Source: Bacteroidota bacterium (GTDB lineage: Bacteria > Bacteroidota > Bacteroidia > Cytophagales > Cytophagaceae). Taken from it: 64,000 bases of DNA. The notes under the pieces were generated by a model. The model made no database searches. It had not been told where the DNA came from and saw only the letters and a list, made by a program, of their open reading frames with translations. Shown piece by piece: positions 1 to 8,972 of the stretch (its first letter is position 1; every line of letters starts with the position of its first letter). The stretch is from the NCBI GenBank assembly GCA_023428135.1, contig JAEYZG010000037.1, forward strand, positions 38,260 through 102,259, in the 5' to 3' direction. The translations under genes were made by a program, and so were the position numbers.

Positions 1-43
1 TTACACCACCTTTTTTCAATAAGGTAGCTGCTATGGGTTTCAT
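1..43 (-). CDS. start of a leftward gene continuing off the window
   Basis: An ATG at 41-43 on the minus strand opens a frame reading MKPIAATLLKKGGV and remains open to the window edge. Only 14 codons are visible, so no family can be assigned. The palindrome at 77-88 just upstream resembles operators of TetR-type regulators, which would fit an autoregulated regulator gene, but this is inference only. Confidence 0.35.
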   Translation of the reverse strand, partial: MKPIAATLLKKGGV

Positions 44-76
44 AGTTTACAATAATCAGAAACCATTATTTCAATA

Positions 77-88
77 GAACGATCGTTC
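77..88. promoter_or_regulatory. perfect palindrome GAACGATCGTTC, operator-like
   Basis: A perfect 12-bp palindrome lies 34 bp upstream of the leftward start codon at 43. ACGATCGT-centred dyads are typical of TetR-family operators. It could control the gene leaving the window on the left. No protein partner is visible. Confidence 0.35.
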
Positions 89-170
89 ATTTATGAGGGG
101 AAAACGCATCTGCAATATTTAGTCATAATAAATCAACAAAATATTTTATTGAAAATATATCATTGATTTA

Positions 171-200
171 TTGCAGGTTTCAAAAACTTATATAACTTTG
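171..200 (+). promoter_or_regulatory. Bacteroidota-type promoter (TTG ... TAACTTTG)
   Basis: TTG at 171-173 is followed 19 bp later by TAACTTTG at 193-200. This matches the known Bacteroidota -33 (TTTG) and -7 (TAnnTTTG) consensus with normal spacing. Transcription would start around 205-208. No open reading frame follows; a terminator does. Confidence 0.55.
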
Positions 201-205
201 CCATT

Positions 206-278
206 CACCATAGCTGGTTGAACATAAAAACACCCCCAACGTTTTTTGACCTTCTCAGACGGAGAAGGTTTTTTTTTT
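206..278 (+). ncRNA. candidate small RNA (~70 nt)
   Basis: A good promoter (171-200) and a strong intrinsic terminator (249-278) enclose about 70 nt with no credible open reading frame. The middle part is C- and A-rich, followed by the terminator hairpin. Promoter and terminator are read directly from the sequence; that the unit is a stable RNA is inference. I do not recognise it as a named RNA family. Confidence 0.4.
249..278 (+). terminator. intrinsic terminator with long U tract
   Basis: The arms ACCTTCTC and GAGAAGGT form a perfect 8-bp stem with a 4-nt loop, followed by at least nine T residues on the plus strand. It ends the candidate small transcript that starts near 206. Confidence 0.75.
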
Positions 279-394
279 ATCCATCCGTTATTCATTGCAT
301 CTTAAGTTAAAATTCACATACATTACTTATCAAAAGCATTATCTAAATGGGCATTCGTTTAAGAATGGTATTCCTATTAAATCAACTATACAAG

Positions 395-437
395 CATAAA
401 AAAAAGACCCGCCTTTCGGCAGGTCTTTTTTTTATGC
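395..437 (-). terminator. terminator of the GH8 cellulase gene
   Basis: On the minus strand AAGACCTGCC and GGCGGGTCTT pair around a GAAA tetraloop, with one G:U pair, followed by a T tract. The flanking A/T runs extend the symmetry, so it could act in both directions. It lies 16 bp beyond the stop codon of the cellulase. Confidence 0.8.
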
Positions 438-452
438 TATAAGGATTACTTA

Positions 453-3400
453 TTACTGCTTTACAACAGATTTAATAAGGTTTCCAGACTCTGACTGAAT
501 ATGTACAAAATACATACCTTTATTCAGGTTAGACATTTCAACGTTTAAAGTATTTTCATTAGCAGCTTCAAACACAACTCTTCCAAGCATGTCTACAAGC
601 TTCACAGATTTGTTACCATCAACTTTAGTAATATCAATAACAAGGTTATCAGTTGCAGGGTTTGGATAGATCTCAACCATGCTGTTTAATACACTATTGA
701 TAGAAGTAATGCTTGCTACTACAACATCAACATCAGAAGTTACCGCAGTACATGGAGCAGTTCCAGCTACTGTATATCTGAATGTATATGTACCAACAGT
801 ACTTAAACCACTTACATTTACATTTGCGGAATTAGCAGAAGGGCTGAAAGTTACATTTGTTCCTGAAGGACCAGAAACAAGACTCCAAGTTCCAACAGCA
901 GAACCTGTTCCTGAAAGAGATGCAGTAGGTCCAACAACAGAAGCCTGAGATGGACCAGCACTTGAAGTAGGGCCAGAGCTAACAGTAACAGCTATAGATG
1001 TTCTTGGGCTTTCACATGATCCCACTTTTTGAGAAACATAGTAAGTAGCAGTTCCTGCTGTAGCTGTAGATGGTATTGTAGCTGTAGTGCTGGCTATGCC
1101 TCCTGTCTGGTTTGTTCCATACCACTGTAGGTCCATTCCAATCAGAGCAGTAGCTTTCAATGCAGCCGCTGCAGAACCCTCGCAAAGAGCAGGTACTGCT
1201 GTAGCTGTTGGTGCCACCGGAGTACAAATATCAGTTCCGGCTGCAGCATTACCCAAAGACATACCTGCGAAAGAGATCTTTTGATCTGTAAACGCTTTTG
1301 GCTGATAACTAGGATCACCTGTATCAGTTGAATTCACCACTATAATAATGACAGAGGCAACTTTTGAATAATCAAATGTTGAATTGTTAAGATCAATTAC
1401 AGAACCGTTAGAAGTCACTGCATTTTTGAAATCAAACTCAAAGTTTACATTATCACCTGGTTTCAAAGAGCCAGGCCCTACTTGAGCATCTGTATGAGCA
1501 GGAGTTTGTCCTACCTGTGTAATATGGTTTTTGTTAAAACCGATTTCATATCTGTAAGAAGCTCCTGTTTTCCAGTCATCTCTAATTTGACCGTTATTAA
1601 CAACAAGGTTATTAAAAGATAGAATTTTACCATTTATATCTCTTAACTGAAATTTAATTTCCAGATTAGTAGTGTTTGTTGCCGGAGCGCTTACATTCAT
1701 TTTCAAGACTGCATTAGTTCTAAGGTCAACGGTGTAAGACGTTTTTGTGCCATTGCAATATTCACCGAAGCCAAAACCTATTGCATCATAACCGTTTTGA
1801 GGCTGTGAAAGAGTATAAGTCAGTTTTCCATCTCCAGTTCTTGTTTTTGTAGCTACAAAAGGAGTGCTAGTGCTCACATCTTGCCACCAGAAGATACCAG
1901 CAGAAGTGGTTTTAGTTGGAGCAGAGCAATCTTTACCTCCTGTAAGTTCGTTATACTCAGTAGTAGTTTCAAACATATCCACTACACCAGTAGTTGCAAC
2001 ATTGGAAGCACCTACTATAGTTACATGCACTGGTGCAGATGTAGCAACAACAGTGTTGTTAGCGTCATACACTTTAGCCGTGATAACGTGAGTTCCGCCA
2101 GCCAATGTTGAAGTTGAAAAGCTGTAAGGAGATGAATTATCAGAATTTAACAATGTAGTTCCATCATAAAACTCAACTTTTGAAATAGTACCCGAAGAAA
2201 TGGTAGCTGTTGCTGAAATGGTGACAGATTCACCTAAATCAAAAGTCGAATTGTTTGCAGGAGCTGTAATGGTTACATCTGCAGATACAATGTTTGAACC
2301 TGGTTGCCACCAGTTACCAGTAAGCATAAACAACGTAATTGTACGCAATGTAGCACTGAAGTAAACTTCATTATTGCCTAAACCAACTACATTGTTGTAG
2401 CACGCATTCAATGAGGATTGATTAGCAGAGCTTGTTCCCATTACGGCCAATGCATAGGTACTAAATGTACCATTTTTATATTGACCTTCAGCCGGGCTGG
2501 AGGCATTTGTCGATAAAGGACCTTTCAGGTTACTCTCCTGCCCTTTCAGCCATTTAGAAATTTTACCGCAAATATCTGCTCCTGTAGTTGCCACACTTGG
2601 GCCATTCCAAAGCACGTCATTGGCCATTCTCCAAGGGTTTCTGCAAGATTCGAAACCATATACATTCGGGCCATTACAAGTATTAGGCTGAGCGTTGCTT
2701 CCTGCCCAGTTACTTACCAGTCCTGTAGTGCCATTACGGTTGGTCAATAAAAATGAATTTGCCACAGAAGTAGCAGTATTCCAAAAGTTTGCCTGATTGC
2801 TTTCTATTTTTGCATACTCTCTAAAATATGCAGGAGCCATATAGCTTGGGTTTCTACAGTCATTCCCGGTTCCCCATGCATCTCCATTAAGTACCTGCTT
2901 TGAATCAGGATGCATTTCTTTCTCTCTTATAATTTTTATTAAATTTTGAGCTTGGGACTTATAGTTGCCTGTAGGCCATTGATCAGCTGCAACAATCAGA
3001 GCCATAGCTGCATCTAGTTCAGCATCAGTTGCTCCATTGTATTGATTCGTATTATTACACCCATTTATTTTCCAGTTCATAACACCATTTCCATTCTTAA
3101 ATGAATTGTAATATTGCCATAATCCGTCAAACAAGGCTTTATCACCAGCATAAGCAGACAAAAGCATTCCATAAGCAATACCTTCAGATACTGTTTGATG
3201 TTGATCTGGATTATCAAATTTTACCCTGTACCCTTTACCAGTACATGCCTCTACATGATTAGTCTTCCAAGCGTTGTATGCTTCTGCAGCAGCCTGAGAC
3301 TTACCATATTGCCCTCCGTTAGGCAAATTATCAGGCATAATTCCATAGGGGTAGCTGGAATTGGAGTTAAAAGGTTTTGCCGGACTACCGGAATTAATTT

Positions 3401-3458
3401 GAGCCTTTGCACTTAGCAAGGTGCAAACCAGTAGAATTACTAAGTAGTATTTTTTCAT
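453..3458 (-). CDS. secreted GH8 endoglucanase with Ig-like modules and T9SS sorting domain
   Basis: Secreted beta-1,4-glucanase of glycoside hydrolase family 8, expected to cut cellulose or related beta-glucans outside the cell. Signal peptide about 1-19. The GH8 domain spans about 30-385; SEGIAYGM carries the likely acid Glu92 and ATDAELDAA the likely second catalytic residue Asp145. An Ig-like module follows (about 395-480), then a ~250-residue beta-rich region rich in Trp, Tyr and Asn (about 490-740) that looks like a carbohydrate-binding module, then a second Ig-like region. A type A T9SS sorting domain ends the protein; IYPNPATDNL is its typical first motif. Export through the outer membrane by T9SS is expected from that domain. 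Single-gene unit with its own terminator. The family and sorting calls are firm; substrate preference and the binding module are inference. Confidence 0.93.
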   Translation of the reverse strand: MKKYYLVILLVCTLLSAKAQINSGSPAKPFNSNSSYPYGIMPDNLPNGGQYGKSQAAAEAYNAWKTNHVEACTGKGYRVKFDNPDQHQTVSEGIAYGMLLSAYAGDKALFDGLWQYYNSFKNGNGVMNWKINGCNNTNQYNGATDAELDAAMALIVAADQWPTGNYKSQAQNLIKIIREKEMHPDSKQVLNGDAWGTGNDCRNPSYMAPAYFREYAKIESNQANFWNTATSVANSFLLTNRNGTTGLVSNWAGSNAQPNTCNGPNVYGFESCRNPWRMANDVLWNGPSVATTGADICGKISKWLKGQESNLKGPLSTNASSPAEGQYKNGTFSTYALAVMGTSSANQSSLNACYNNVVGLGNNEVYFSATLRTITLFMLTGNWWQPGSNIVSADVTITAPANNSTFDLGESVTISATATISSGTISKVEFYDGTTLLNSDNSSPYSFSTSTLAGGTHVITAKVYDANNTVVATSAPVHVTIVGASNVATTGVVDMFETTTEYNELTGGKDCSAPTKTTSAGIFWWQDVSTSTPFVATKTRTGDGKLTYTLSQPQNGYDAIGFGFGEYCNGTKTSYTVDLRTNAVLKMNVSAPATNTTNLEIKFQLRDINGKILSFNNLVVNNGQIRDDWKTGASYRYEIGFNKNHITQVGQTPAHTDAQVGPGSLKPGDNVNFEFDFKNAVTSNGSVIDLNNSTFDYSKVASVIIIVVNSTDTGDPSYQPKAFTDQKISFAGMSLGNAAAGTDICTPVAPTATAVPALCEGSAAAALKATALIGMDLQWYGTNQTGGIASTTATIPSTATAGTATYYVSQKVGSCESPRTSIAVTVSSGPTSSAGPSQASVVGPTASLSGTGSAVGTWSLVSGPSGTNVTFSPSANSANVNVSGLSTVGTYTFRYTVAGTAPCTAVTSDVDVVVASITSINSVLNSMVEIYPNPATDNLVIDITKVDGNKSVKLVDMLGRVVFEAANENTLNVEMSNLNKGMYFVHIQSESGNLIKSVVKQ

Positions 3459-3737
3459 AGGTTATTATAAATTTTTTAAGCTAAGTAAACCGCTAATATA
3501 TATCTATATCACAAAAAACACAAAATTTATTTGAAAAATACCAAAACGAAAAAGATATAATATTGTTCAAATTTTATTTTATTAACCTAGTATTTATCAC
3601 AGACTATTTGATAATCAAAAAAAAACAGTCAGAATGGAGAAGCCAGCGGAAGTAAGATTCAGGTATAAATACATTTAAAGATTCTTTAAATAGTATTTAA
3701 TATTTCTCCAAATTAGTTAAACACTTAGTTTGGAATC

Positions 3738-4187
3738 TTATTTAGTATTGACAAGCTTTCCATCTTTTGAATAATAGAGCTTCACTTTCTTTTTTCTTTT
3801 TTCAACTTCAATAATATACAGTTTTTCCCCCTCCTTCTTTTTAAATTCTTCAGTGTCTTCTAACTTCCATTTCGCATATTCAGAAAGAGAAAAAGCTTTT
3901 TTCACATCAGATGGCATGTCTTTCATTTTTATATCTATTTCTGTTCCTATATAGGTACCATCGGGACGAAATATTGCTTCCATCTCTATACCCTTATTCA
4001 TAAATTCAGCTTCATATACATTTTCTTTTTTCTCCAATTCCCATTCATAGACGAACATATTAGGATACAGTTCATAAAAACTATTTCTGACTGCAACGGG
4101 CACATCATTCTCAGGTAGCTCCTGTCCGATCGCTGATAAACTATTTATAGACATAAGAATTACTGCAATTATTATTTGAGACCTCAT
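3738..4187 (-). CDS. PepSY-like periplasmic protein
   Basis: 149-residue protein with a signal peptide (cleavage after about residue 21, SAIGQ). The rest alternates short strands and charged helices, including VYEAEFMNKGIEMEAIF and a repeat of the same pattern near the C-terminus. This is the layout of the small Bacteroidota PepSY-like family (annotated as beta-lactamase-inhibitor-like, PF11396). No enzymatic role is known for the family. It stands alone 279 bp downstream of the cellulase start and 84 bp from the lipoprotein gene transcribed towards it. Confidence 0.65.
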   Translation of the reverse strand: MRSQIIIAVILMSINSLSAIGQELPENDVPVAVRNSFYELYPNMFVYEWELEKKENVYEAEFMNKGIEMEAIFRPDGTYIGTEIDIKMKDMPSDVKKAFSLSEYAKWKLEDTEEFKKKEGEKLYIIEVEKRKKKVKLYYSKDGKLVNTK

Positions 4188-4271
4188 ATTTATATTTTTG
4201 TTATTCCTAATTCAGAAATTCAATCAAACTACACCTATTACTATTAAACCTTAAGATTAACAATCTGTTAA

Positions 4272-5255
4272 TTATTCCTTGTCCAGATATGTTGCAAGCT
4301 TAGTCAGATCCTGCTTCATCAGTGTAATATTTGCTTGCAGCTGATCAAGCATTCTTGCTCTGGCTTTCAGGGTTTCAGAAGTATACTGACCTCCTTTACC
4401 AAAAAACAATGCTACCATATTTTGTTTATGCCTGTTTTCCTTTTTTTCCCATTCATAAATAGCCTTCCAGCCTTTTAAAATCTGAACCCTTAGAGAAGAT
4501 TCTTCGGGTTTATTTGGATTATAATAATTGAAATAATACCATACATGCGCCGGAAAAAGCAGAGAGGTCTCTTTTCCATTCCATATTTCCTCCAGGTGAT
4601 TTCTTGGATGATAGAATTCTACTTTCGGTTTTGATGTAAAAATCATAAAACCCAATACCGCTTCAGCAATACCTCCTCCCACCTGTATTACATGTTCCAT
4701 ATTAGAGTTATCACTGGTAGCAAATAAAATCCCTGAAGTAATTGCTGCAATTGCACCAACACTTATAGCTGCCACTGTAAACTTAGTTTCTCGGTCATCT
4801 TCTCGCTTTTTAAGATAATAAGAGATCTGATCCGCTCTTTCTTCTTCACAATCAATTTCAGAAGCTACTGCCGATATCTCAAGAGAAGCACGTTGAATGG
4901 CATTGGAAAGCCTTCTGTCTAAATCCAGTATCCTAACTTTATTCTCAATACCTGGAGCTGAATTATATTTTATTTCAGCATCAATATATTCTGAAAGCAA
5001 TTCAATAATTCCAATAGCATTTGCTATTTTCAAACTTTCTTCTGAAAACCTTCCTAAAAGTGCTGTATCCAAATTAAGATTATAAAAGGGCTTGGGGAAG
5101 TCTTCTACTGCATAGCTATAAAGATTCTGCTGATTACAGTTGGAATTTAGCTCCTGGATAGAAGATATTCTCGAGCTTTTGCACGAAACATGAACAAGAA
5201 TAGGAATTACAATTCCTAGATACTTAAATATTTGTTTAACTCCCTTTGAAGACAT
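4272..5255 (-). CDS. lipoprotein of unknown function
   Basis: 327 residues. The N-terminus has basic residues, a hydrophobic stretch and the lipobox-like LVHVSC, so the mature protein would be lipidated at Cys25. A second hydrophobic segment (about 160-182, rich in Ala, Ile and Gly) may span a membrane. The flanks are helical and charged. I do not recognise a family. It has a ~350-nt leader with repeated motifs (5413-5526) and a promoter-like sequence at 5615-5646. Confidence 0.6.
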   Translation of the reverse strand: MSSKGVKQIFKYLGIVIPILVHVSCKSSRISSIQELNSNCNQQNLYSYAVEDFPKPFYNLNLDTALLGRFSEESLKIANAIGIIELLSEYIDAEIKYNSAPGIENKVRILDLDRRLSNAIQRASLEISAVASEIDCEEERADQISYYLKKREDDRETKFTVAAISVGAIAAITSGILFATSDNSNMEHVIQVGGGIAEAVLGFMIFTSKPKVEFYHPRNHLEEIWNGKETSLLFPAHVWYYFNYYNPNKPEESSLRVQILKGWKAIYEWEKKENRHKQNMVALFFGKGGQYTSETLKARARMLDQLQANITLMKQDLTKLATYLDKE

Positions 5256-5412
5256 ATAGAAGGAAATCGGTCTTTCATTAAATTGAAAAATGTAATAATG
5301 TTTTAAAAATAGAATTCAATTCTGGAAAAAAATTAGAAAGGTCCTTTATATAGGGCTTAGTAGAGATAAAATAACAAAAAAAAGACCTGTTATCCAATTA
5401 TCGAAAAATGAG

Positions 5413-5526
5413 GTATAGAACCACCAAATACAACAGTTTCCTGACAATTAAACAAACAGGTCGTTTTATTTAATAAACCGGTAATCTGCAAGTCGAACTG
5501 AATGATTGAACCACCAAATGCATTCA
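5413..5526 (-). promoter_or_regulatory. repeated motif in a long leader
   Basis: The 12-mer GAACCACCAAAT occurs at about 5413 and again about 92 bp further on. The second copy sits in the loop of a perfect 8-bp hairpin (ACTGAATG ... CATTCAGT). Both copies lie between the promoter-like sequence at 5615-5646 and the lipoprotein start at 5255. They could be a regulatory leader structure; function unknown. Confidence 0.3.
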
Positions 5527-5614
5527 GTATTGAAATGAAATTTCCGGGCTATATCATAGAGCAGATCTGGCAATTAAGCTTTGTTCAAACCAAATACCCT
5601 ACCAAACCAATAGA

Positions 5615-5646
5615 CAAATGTAAGATATATTAAAGGGCCATTGCAA
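5615..5646 (-). promoter_or_regulatory. Bacteroidota-type promoter upstream of the lipoprotein gene
   Basis: On the minus strand, TTG (5646-5644) is followed 21 bp later by TACATTTG (5622-5615), matching the -33/-7 consensus. Transcription would start near 5608 and run about 350 nt before the ATG at 5255. Confidence 0.45.
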
Positions 5647-5690
5647 GGCTTTTTACATCTTTTCGCGAAGATTACCTAAATAAAAAAAAG

Positions 5691-5729
5691 AACAATATAA
5701 CATAGGAATGCAACCTATGTTATATTGTT
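5691..5729 (-). terminator. terminator of the czc-type efflux operon
   Basis: A perfect 16-bp inverted repeat (AACAATATAACATAGG and its complement) with a 7-nt loop lies 51 bp after the czcA stop. On the minus strand it is followed by a T-rich run. The rest of the 5256-5780 gap holds the promoter and leader motifs of the lipoprotein gene. Confidence 0.75.
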
Positions 5730-5780
5730 TTAATGGCTCATTTAAAAATTAAGATAGGCATTTTACCTCATCAATTCCTT

Positions 5781-8700
5781 TCAATGTTTTTTCTTTATTC
5801 TCCATTTAAAAAAGCTAAAGTAAATACTAGGTAAGACAATTGGTATCAGAAAAAGACAAGTCAACAAGCCTCCAATAATTACAGTTGCCAATGGCCTTTG
5901 AATATCTGATCCTATGCCATGACTAGAGGCTGCTGGAAGTAATCCAATAAGGGCTACCGTGATCATCATCAGAATGGGTTTTATCTGAACCAATGATATT
6001 GAGATAATTCTTATCCTGAGTTCTTTCAGATCAGTAAATCCGAAGGACAAATTCTTTAACTCCCGGTTGTAGGAGGAGACGAGCAATACCCCCGCCATAA
6101 TTGCCACACCAAATAACGATACAAACCCTACGCCTGCAGAAACATTAAAGTAATAACCTCTCACCCAAAGAGCAGCAAGTCCACCAAGTATTCCAATTGG
6201 CAGACTAAGAATTGTAATCAGCATGCTGACAGCATCTTTGTAAAGAATAAACAACAGCAGACCTATCAGGAACAAGGTAAATGGAATTGTGTATGACAAT
6301 TGCTTTGTAACCCTGTCGAGGTTTTCAAATTGACCACCCAATGCCGTTTTGAACTTTCTGCGCAGCTTCATTGATTTTATTTTTTTGCCTACCTCTTTGG
6401 CAAAGCCCCCTTGATCTCTTCCTCTTATATTGGCTCTTACAGTAATAATCCTTTTACCTTCAACCCTGTAGATATTTGTTTGCCCGTCTATCATACGGAT
6501 ATCTGCCAGCTCGCTCATAGGTATCTGACTTCCGGTAATAGAGGGTACCAACATTTTCCTTACATCTTCAATGGAGCTTCTACTTTCCGGAAGAAACCTG
6601 ATAACGAGGTCAAATCTTTTAGTTCCTTCATAAACAGTGCTTATTGTTTTACCTCCAATTGCTGCTTCTATCATGAGCTGAATATCACTAACATTAATTC
6701 CATATCGGGCAGCATTCTCTCTGTTAATATTCACAACAATCTGACCTTGCGGACCTTCTTGTTCAATACCGACGTCGCTCGCCCCCGGTATTTTTTTAAC
6801 AATTTCCTTTATCCTGTCTCCTATACTTCTTAACTCTGTAAGATTTTCTCCGGCAATAGTCACAGCAAGATCTGCTGCACTACCATTTACTACCTCAGTC
6901 ACCTGGTCAATAATAGGCTGACCAAATGCAAAATAAGCTCCAGGAAATGCCGCTTTAAGCTCACTTTTTAGTTTTAAAACAAGTTCAGCTTTTGAAGTGT
7001 CATTTACCCATTCATTATAAGGGTTAAGATTGATAAGGATTTCAGTCCTATTAGCACCGAATGGATCTGTACCTTCATCGTTTCTTCCGGTTTGCGTAAG
7101 TATACTTTTTACCTGCTTGTGTTTTGATATAATCTTTCTTATTTCAGGAGCAAGTTTTGCACTTTCATGAATAGAAATCCCACTTGGTAAATTACATCTG
7201 AAAAAAATCGAACCCTCATCAAGTGGAGGCAAAAATTCAGTACCAGTTCGAACTGCCAGAAATCCAATTCCAGTGATGATCAGGAAGATTAAAAAAAAAC
7301 CAAAATTTGGTATTTGCATTGTTCTGATCAGCACAAATTCATAAGGATTTATTTTCTTTAATGAAGCAATTGCCTTTCTACCTAAATCAGCCAAAGGTGA
7401 GAGCATATTATTTCTGGTCTTATAAAAACCCTCTCCAACTTCTTCAAATTTCTTTTTATATATAAACGAGATAAACACCGGAACCACTGTAACAGAACAG
7501 ATAAATGAACCTAGTATCGCGAAAGAAATTGTAAAGGCCATTGGAGAAAAAAGCTTTCCTTCTATTCTTTGCATCGCAAACAAAGGTGTGTATGCTATGA
7601 TAATAATAGCAACAGAAAAGAATAGCTCCTTCCCAATCTCCTGAGCGGAATGAGTTGTGAAATTATATATCCCGTTTTTTCTATCGCCGACCGGCGCTGA
7701 CTTTATAGACCTCACCAGATGCTCCACCATGATACAGGCTCCGTCAACTATGATACCAAAGTCAATTGCCCCAAGAGAAAGGAGGTTGGCCGGAATGCCT
7801 GTTATCTTCATCATAATAAAAGAAAATAATAATGCCACCGGAATAGTAACAGCTACAACCAAAGCTGAGCTGAAGCTCCCCAGAAATACAACCAGTATTA
7901 TTACCACTATTGTAATACCTTCAATGAGCGTATGAGATACCGTTTGCAATGTATAATCTATCAGATTGGACCTGTCATAGATCACATGAATCTCCACTCC
8001 TTCGGGCAAATCATTACTGATCACTTCGTTGAGCTTCTCCTTCAGCCTTTTCAAGGTTTCTTTGGTATCTTCCCCCCTCTTTAATAACACGATGCCTTCA
8101 GTACCTGAATTTTCAAAAATCCCTTCTGAAGGGATGGAATAACCTAATATACCAGAAGGATAAGGAGGCCCAATCTCAATACTGGCAACATCTTCCAGAA
8201 ATATAGGAACACCTCCGGAAGACGAGATCACTATTTTCTTGAGATCATGAACATTCGTAACAGCACCAATACCTCTGACAGCAAAGCCTTGTTCTCCTCT
8301 TTCAATAATATTACCTCCTGTATTAAGGTTATTATCTTCAACGGATGAGATAAGGTCTTTTAGCGTAAGATTATATTTCTTTAATCGTTCCGGACTCGTC
8401 AGCACCTGATATTGTTTCAGAGGACCTCCGAAAGAGCTGATATCAGCAATACCGAAAGTTTGTAATAGTTTAGGTATGATTACCCAGTCATTAAGAGTTT
8501 TGAGATCCATAGGTGTATAGCTCTCATTTCCGCGGACCACATATCTCAGAATTTCCCCTGTTGGAGAAGACAATGGTCCCAGCTCAGGCGTAACTCCAGG
8601 TGGGAGCTGTGCATTCTTCAGCTTTTCTGACACATATTGTCTGGCAAAAAAATCTTCAACATTGTCATCAAAGGTAAGCTGGACAACAGACAATCCAAAG

Positions 8701-8960
8701 ATGGTTCTTGACCTTCTGAATATAACGCCTGGCACGCTGTTCAGACTTCTTTCAATGGGCATTGTCACCTGCTGCTCCACCTCCTCAGCTGCCCGTCCCT
8801 GATATTGTGTTATGATGACTACATTGGTATCAGAAATATCAGGATAGGCTTCTATTCTGAGAATAGTATATACATAAACCCCTCCGACAATTACAGCAAG
8901 GACTCCGGCAATAGGTACCCACCTGTTTTTGATAGAAAATGCAATAAGTTTTGAAATCAT
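5781..8960 (-). CDS. czcA: heavy-metal efflux RND pump, CzcA type
   Basis: 1059-residue inner-membrane proton/metal antiporter of the HME-RND family, the size usual for CzcA. TM1 is at about 13-33 and the first large periplasmic loop follows. The TM4 signature DFGIIVDGACIMVE gives Asp400, Asp406 and Glu413. These match the proton-relay residues of divalent-cation CzcA/CncA pumps rather than the Cu/Ag CusA type, so Co, Zn, Cd or Ni is the likelier substrate. A second periplasmic domain (about 570-860) and TM8-12 follow. It is the last gene of the leftward operon, 12 bp after the adaptor gene, and ends before a strong terminator. The specificity is inferred from the TM4 motif only. Confidence 0.92.
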   Translation of the reverse strand: MISKLIAFSIKNRWVPIAGVLAVIVGGVYVYTILRIEAYPDISDTNVVIITQYQGRAAEEVEQQVTMPIERSLNSVPGVIFRRSRTIFGLSVVQLTFDDNVEDFFARQYVSEKLKNAQLPPGVTPELGPLSSPTGEILRYVVRGNESYTPMDLKTLNDWVIIPKLLQTFGIADISSFGGPLKQYQVLTSPERLKKYNLTLKDLISSVEDNNLNTGGNIIERGEQGFAVRGIGAVTNVHDLKKIVISSSGGVPIFLEDVASIEIGPPYPSGILGYSIPSEGIFENSGTEGIVLLKRGEDTKETLKRLKEKLNEVISNDLPEGVEIHVIYDRSNLIDYTLQTVSHTLIEGITIVVIILVVFLGSFSSALVVAVTIPVALLFSFIMMKITGIPANLLSLGAIDFGIIVDGACIMVEHLVRSIKSAPVGDRKNGIYNFTTHSAQEIGKELFFSVAIIIIAYTPLFAMQRIEGKLFSPMAFTISFAILGSFICSVTVVPVFISFIYKKKFEEVGEGFYKTRNNMLSPLADLGRKAIASLKKINPYEFVLIRTMQIPNFGFFLIFLIITGIGFLAVRTGTEFLPPLDEGSIFFRCNLPSGISIHESAKLAPEIRKIISKHKQVKSILTQTGRNDEGTDPFGANRTEILINLNPYNEWVNDTSKAELVLKLKSELKAAFPGAYFAFGQPIIDQVTEVVNGSAADLAVTIAGENLTELRSIGDRIKEIVKKIPGASDVGIEQEGPQGQIVVNINRENAARYGINVSDIQLMIEAAIGGKTISTVYEGTKRFDLVIRFLPESRSSIEDVRKMLVPSITGSQIPMSELADIRMIDGQTNIYRVEGKRIITVRANIRGRDQGGFAKEVGKKIKSMKLRRKFKTALGGQFENLDRVTKQLSYTIPFTLFLIGLLLFILYKDAVSMLITILSLPIGILGGLAALWVRGYYFNVSAGVGFVSLFGVAIMAGVLLVSSYNRELKNLSFGFTDLKELRIRIISISLVQIKPILMMITVALIGLLPAASSHGIGSDIQRPLATVIIGGLLTCLFLIPIVLPSIYFSFFKWRIKKKH

Positions 8961-8972
8961 TCTGTCAGTTGA

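Noticed and set aside
6411..6833. Long open frame on the plus strand opposite the czcA-type gene
   Set aside because: It lies wholly inside a well-supported pump gene, its translation shows no domain and its composition mirrors the opposite strand. The same holds for several other long frames opposite mutS2 and the sulfatases.
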